Assembly: GCA_003133425.1 (NCBI GenBank)
Contig: PKXI01000334.1
Coordinates: forward strand, 3,804-13,900
Direction: 5' to 3'
Origin: Acidobacteriaceae bacterium
GTDB taxonomy: Bacteria; Acidobacteriota; Terriglobia; Terriglobales; Acidobacteriaceae
Length of the DNA stretch: 10,097 bases
The notes beneath the pieces were generated by a model. It saw only the letters and a program-made list of their open reading frames with translations, made no database searches and was not told the origin of the DNA. This document shows, piece after piece, positions 7,092 to 10,097 of the stretch (its first letter is position 1; the number at the start of each line of letters is the position of its first letter). The position numbers were made by a program, and so were the translations under genes.

Positions 7092-8192
7092 CTACGCAAA
7101 CTGACCACGTAATGCCTCGCAGAGCCACTTCACGCGCGCCCCGCGTTGAGCCGCTCTGTTTCCGCCTTCTGAAGCGGCCTTCACATAATCTGCGAAGTCC
7201 GTAGTGTCTTTCTCCTCATGTGCCACTGCAAGACGCTTAAGGGAAGTTAGGGCACTTTCGCGGTCGCTATAATATGCCCCAGTTGGACTCAGTCCCGTCG
7301 CTTCCGTTGCGCCAGGTAATCCATCGTGATTATGTATGAGCGCACAAACGAGGGAATGAAAGACATGTGGCTTGGTCATGTACGTACCCTGTAACGGAGA
7401 CAGATCAGTGAGCACGGCATTAAGTGCCCCGATAAGCTGCTGGTTCCAGAGCGCTCTCGTTGGGAATTCCTCGTCGTATTTCTTATAAAGCGCAAGGAGC
7501 TTTGTCGGGCTCGTGCTAACGATCCCCTCTTCCATGGCGAGCGCCAAATCTGCGATAAACTCGGCGTCTGCCATTCGAACGATTTGTCGGCTGGTGAATA
7601 TGTCCCAATCCACGAGGATTGATCCGTACTCATCCAAGACTGTATTCACCCAATCCTTGAACTCGCCAAAGAACTCGCTATGGCGCTTTTCCGGAGCATT
7701 GAGGGGAAGCGTATATGCATTCATTCGTCGGAACATCTGCAAGATTTCAGACCGGTCTGCGTTTCGGATCGTGTCGACTGAGACCGTATATGAGTAGAAG
7801 GAATCCTGTTGTTCCTCTGTTAGCTGGGCAAACTTCAGCCCTTGGAATTCCCTAGCGTTTTTCCCAAGTGCAATTTTTCCATCGACAAAGTCAACGATGG
7901 TACCAATTCGCTGTTGTCCATCGACGATTTCTCGTCGCGGCGTCTTAGTTTCCTTCTCAAGTTTCTCGTGAAAATACACCTTCGGAAACGGAAATTCCTT
8001 GAGAATCGTGTCTATGAAGTAGCTCTTTGCTGCTGGGGGCCAAAGCCTACCGCCCCGTTGGTATTCGCTGTTTACAACAAGTACTTTCTTCCTGAACCAA
8101 TCCACAAGCTCCGCAATCGAGTATTTGCCCTCTTCAACCTTCAAGGAATCACCCCAATCCACCGACGCATTTTGCCGAGATTCAGTACGCAT
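7092..8192 (-). CDS. DUF262 (GmrSD N-terminal, ParB-like fold) protein
   Basis: A 366-residue cytoplasmic protein with the DUF262/GmrS N-terminal domain. Its marks are SIAELVDWF (25-33), SEYQRGGRLW (42-51, the family's YQR...W element), FIDTILKEFPFPKVYF (59-74), the hallmark IVDGQQRIGTI (89-99) and MFRRMNAYTLPLNAPEKR (153-170). In GmrSD and related phage-defence proteins this domain binds or hydrolyses nucleotides and senses or cuts modified DNA. Residues of about 175-366 are helical with no recognisable DUF1524/HNH nuclease domain, so an effector may be supplied by the HEPN-like partner just downstream. ATG 8192 is chosen because it directly precedes the domain; the frame is open to a GTG at 8396, but those 68 extra residues are Arg-rich, unlike the family, and overlap the flanking repeat. 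Samples of 60 bases here are 48-52% G+C, below the neighbouring genes, which suggests acquisition by transfer. Confidence 0.9.
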   Translation of the reverse strand: MRTESRQNASVDWGDSLKVEEGKYSIAELVDWFRKKVLVVNSEYQRGGRLWPPAAKSYFIDTILKEFPFPKVYFHEKLEKETKTPRREIVDGQQRIGTIVDFVDGKIALGKNAREFQGLKFAQLTEEQQDSFYSYTVSVDTIRNADRSEILQMFRRMNAYTLPLNAPEKRHSEFFGEFKDWVNTVLDEYGSILVDWDIFTSRQIVRMADAEFIADLALAMEEGIVSTSPTKLLALYKKYDEEFPTRALWNQQLIGALNAVLTDLSPLQGTYMTKPHVFHSLVCALIHNHDGLPGATEATGLSPTGAYYSDRESALTSLKRLAVAHEEKDTTDFADYVKAASEGGNRAAQRGARVKWLCEALRGQFA

Positions 8193-8200
8193 CGGTCGAG

Positions 8201-8224
8201 AATCACGCCATAAGGGTGATTGTA
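8201..8224 (-). promoter_or_regulatory. Possible promoter -10 overlapped by an operator-like dyad upstream of the DUF262 gene
   Basis: On the minus strand TACAAT (8224-8219) resembles a -10 box, 26 bases before the ATG at 8192. A perfect dyad, AATCAC (8201-8206) with GTGATT (8216-8221) across a 9-base spacer, overlaps it and extends toward the start codon. Such a position suits a repressor site, possibly for autoregulation of the two-gene operon. No good -35 box was found at the standard distance. Confidence 0.35.
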
Positions 8225-8386
8225 CGTCGACGCCATGGACCAAATGTGCAGGGCAAAGCGAGGCGTTAATCAGAAGGCGAGCATGGTTTCCTGCTACCCA
8301 TAGACTGTGTCCAAGCCGTCCGGGTCGACGTTGGGGCAGTCTGGCCGAACGGCGCTTCCTGCCCATTTCAACCCACGTCCTGTTCC

Positions 8387-8499
8387 ATCCGCTCACCGGA
8401 TAACAGCGGACAGTTAACGGATAGTAATCCTCGTCCCCCCGCGCTGGGCGTGGGATTTCAACGGCACATTGTGTCTGTGATCAAACGCGCGACCTAGGG
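8387..8499 (+). repeat. Direct repeat, copy B, on the 5' side of the DUF262/HEPN cassette
   Basis: This is the second copy of the element described at 6318-6432, in the same orientation, about 2.07 kb away. It starts about 195 bp upstream of the DUF262 start codon. The strongest blocks are AGCGGACAGTTAACGGATAG (8405-8424) and ATTTCAACGGCACATT (8455-8470). Weak similarity may extend left to about 8374 (CACGTCC, compared with CATGTCC in front of copy A). The spacing puts both genes of the cassette between the two copies. Confidence 0.7.
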
Positions 8500-8772
8500 A
8501 AAAGTGCGGGTGTACTTGCATGTTTATGAAAAGGGACACTGACGGATAGCCGGTTGTCGGTAGCACATGATATGTCCGGTGGTTGTAGCAAGTGGAGTGT
8601 CCGCATAGCAGGCAGCGAACCAGACTTCTTACGCAATGCCTCACTGCGATATGCTTTTTCAGGGGTCTGGATCACATCCAGCGTTTCTCCTAGTAGCCTG
8701 TCTGACCGGTAAGGGATGGCTTCTGCAACTGACCCAATACCCAATTTCCACAACTCTCCAAAGGAGCCATTG
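8500..8772. other. Gene-free stretch between repeat B and the SSS symporter
   Basis: With copy B this makes about 375 bases without a confident gene. It holds a further partial copy of the repeat motif, GGACACTGACGGATAG (8534-8549), then ATGTCCGG (8572-8579) and GTGTCCGCATAGC (8597-8609). At 8667-8681 there is a perfect dyad, CTGGAT-CAC-ATCCAG, which could be an operator for the symporter. A minus-strand frame entering from 8786 gives a protein-like peptide down to about 8614 (for example RLLGETLDVIQTPEKAYRSE), which might be a gene remnant. AAGGAG at 8761-8766 is the ribosome binding site of the symporter. No clear -35/-10 pair was recognised. Confidence 0.5.
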
Positions 8773-10097
8773 TTGCCGAACCTCACCTCAACCGACTGGC
8801 TGACTATCCTGCTCTACCTCTTTTGCGTACTCGCCATCGGGTTCTCCTACCGCGCCAGCATCAAGACCAGCAGCGATTTCCTTCAAGCAGGCCGCACCCT
8901 GCCAACGTGGATCTGCGCCGTCGCCCTGATCGCCGCCAGTCTCGGCTCCCAGGAGGTCATCGCCATGGGTGCAGCCGGAGCCAGGTACGGCTTTCAGGCT
9001 GCCCTCTTCTTCTCCCTTGGCACAATCCCCGCCATGCTTTTTGCGGCCCTCTACATGATGCCCATCTACTACGGCTCCGGAGCCCGCTCCGTCCCTGAAT
9101 ACCTCCGCCTTCGCTTTGACCTAAAGACAAGCTTGCTCAACGCCTGCACTTTCGCAATTACCACCATCACCAGCGCCGGTATCTCCCTCTACCTGATGGC
9201 TCGCCTCTTCCAGGCTTTGCATGTTTTCGATCCGCTTTTTTATGCATACGGCTGGCCGCGCCAGGGTGTCTTCACCTTTTCCGTCCTCCTGCCCGCAGCC
9301 GTCGTACTTGCCTATGTGCTTTTCGCCGGTCTCGCCGGCGCCATGGTCAACCAGGGAGTGCAATTCCTCCTGATAGTCGCCGGATTTCTCCCCATGGTGC
9401 TCATCGGCCTCAAGAACATCGGTGGTTGGGCTGGGCTCAACGCCTCACTCCCCGCACCAAATCTCCTCGGATCGAACGCCTCGCTTCACGCCGGCGTCGT
9501 CGGCACTGCAGCTATCGCTCTCACGCTCGGTTTCGTCCTCACTGCCGGGCGCTGGACGACCGACTTCCGCATCCTCCAGGCCGCGATGGCCGCCAAAAAT
9601 ATCGAATCGGCCCGCCGCGTACCGCTGTTCGCCGCTGCCGTCAGGCTGCTCCTCCCGTTCCTGCTCATCCTTCCTGGCGTGATCGCCATCGGCCTGCCAA
9701 CGCCGCACAGCAATACCGTGGTCCGCAATGAAAACGGAGCAATCTACCACGAAATCACTGTCGTTCCCGCAGAGGTTGCAGCGGGCCGTGGCCTGGTTCC
9801 CGCCCGTCTCGACCCCGCCACCGGCCAACCGCAACTCGACGCTGCCGGCCACACAATTCTGGATTACGACAGGTCCACGCCCAACATGCTCATGCACTTC
9901 CTGCCCACCAGCCTGCTGGGTCTGGGATTGGCGGCTTTGCTGGCCAGCCTGATGAGCGGCCTCGCTGCCGGCGTCACGGCATTCAACACTGTCTTTACGT
10001 TCGATTTCTATCAGCCCTTTATTCGCAAGAACGCGGTCGACAAGCACTATCTCGCCGTAGCTCGCTGGGCAGCGGTAGCCGCCATTTTGCTGTCGAT
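8773..10097 (+). CDS. Sodium:solute symporter (SSS/SLC5-like), 3' end beyond the window
   Basis: An inner-membrane sodium-coupled transporter of the SSS family; 441 codons are visible. TM1 begins at about residue 9 (DWLTILLYLFCVLAIGFSY), followed by SDFLQAGRTLPTW (34-46), ASLGSQEVIAMGAAGARYGF (55-74, the unwound TM2-type segment), SVPEYLRLRFD (106-116) and WTTDFRILQAAMAAKN (261-276). SGLAAGVTAFNTVFTFDFY (395-413) is the family's signature helix near the sodium site. Residues of about 308-370 form a hydrophilic, probably periplasmic insert (NENGAIYHE to DYDRSTPN) that is longer than in simple SSS proteins. TTG 8773 is preferred because AAGGAG lies 6 bases before it. ATG 8716 is in frame and would add 19 polar residues, but it has no properly spaced Shine-Dalgarno sequence. 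The substrate may be a sugar or organic acid; it cannot be decided here. Confidence 0.92.
   Translation, partial: MPNLTSTDWLTILLYLFCVLAIGFSYRASIKTSSDFLQAGRTLPTWICAVALIAASLGSQEVIAMGAAGARYGFQAALFFSLGTIPAMLFAALYMMPIYYGSGARSVPEYLRLRFDLKTSLLNACTFAITTITSAGISLYLMARLFQALHVFDPLFYAYGWPRQGVFTFSVLLPAAVVLAYVLFAGLAGAMVNQGVQFLLIVAGFLPMVLIGLKNIGGWAGLNASLPAPNLLGSNASLHAGVVGTAAIALTLGFVLTAGRWTTDFRILQAAMAAKNIESARRVPLFAAAVRLLLPFLLILPGVIAIGLPTPHSNTVVRNENGAIYHEITVVPAEVAAGRGLVPARLDPATGQPQLDAAGHTILDYDRSTPNMLMHFLPTSLLGLGLAALLASLMSGLAAGVTAFNTVFTFDFYQPFIRKNAVDKHYLAVARWAAVAAILLS

Noticed and set aside
8193..8396. N-terminal extension of the DUF262 frame to a GTG at 8396 (68 extra residues).
   Set aside because: The extra residues are Arg/Pro-rich, unlike DUF262 N-termini, reach into repeat B, and the domain starts naturally after ATG 8192.
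6318..8549. CRISPR-like array, because of the repeated GGACA/ACGGATAG motif.
   Set aside because: Copies are imperfect and irregularly spaced (kilobases, then about 130 bases), with no uniform spacers and no cas genes.
6301..8610. Insertion sequence with transposase, or an integron/phage island, around the cassette.
   Set aside because: No transposase, integrase or tRNA gene is present, and no matching terminal inverted repeats with target duplication could be aligned; only direct repeats are supported.
8414..8644. 76-residue minus-strand frame across repeat B.
   Set aside because: It covers repeat and dyad sequence, has no recognisable motif, and looks like a chance frame.

Overview
The window reads as an ordinary chromosomal stretch from a fairly G+C-rich bacterium. 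The gene content suggests Acidobacteriota (Terriglobia/Acidobacteriales): a GCPII-like M28 peptidase, an MscL with a C-terminal cysteine ribbon, a FucP/GluP-family sugar permease, an SSS symporter with a long periplasmic insert, and short G+C-rich intergenic hairpins. The taxonomic call rests on general resemblance; no rRNA or other marker gene is present.

Layout, left to right. A secreted M28B metallopeptidase runs leftward off the left edge (1-1256, minus). Divergent from it is an EntS-like MFS exporter (1412-2698, plus), which converges on mscL (2716-3120, minus). Next come a likely small membrane protein (3365-3661, minus) and mtnA of methionine salvage (3685-4734, minus), probably one leftward transcription unit. 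A 220-bp divergent region holding a perfect 16-bp dyad separates mtnA from a FucP/GluP-like sugar permease (4955-6208, plus), which is followed by a strong hairpin. At the right edge a sodium:solute symporter (8773-10097, plus) runs out of the window. This backbone is mainly transport and nutrient salvage.

The accessory part is the two-gene minus-strand cassette at 6426-8192, between the sugar permease and the SSS symporter. The upstream gene encodes a DUF262 (GmrSD N-terminal, ParB-like fold) protein with an intact DGQQR motif. Six bases after it, the second gene encodes a 219-residue protein carrying an RNAAAH motif of the R-x4-6-H type that marks HEPN ribonucleases. Two 60-base samples of the cassette are about 48-52% G+C by hand count, against 65% in a sample of the neighbouring permease gene. 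The cassette is bracketed by two imperfect direct repeats of about 110 bp (6318-6432 and 8387-8499), one of which contains the stop codon of the HEPN-like gene. I read this as a candidate two-component defence or toxin-antitoxin-like module inserted between backbone genes. That function is inferred from motifs and context and has not been demonstrated.
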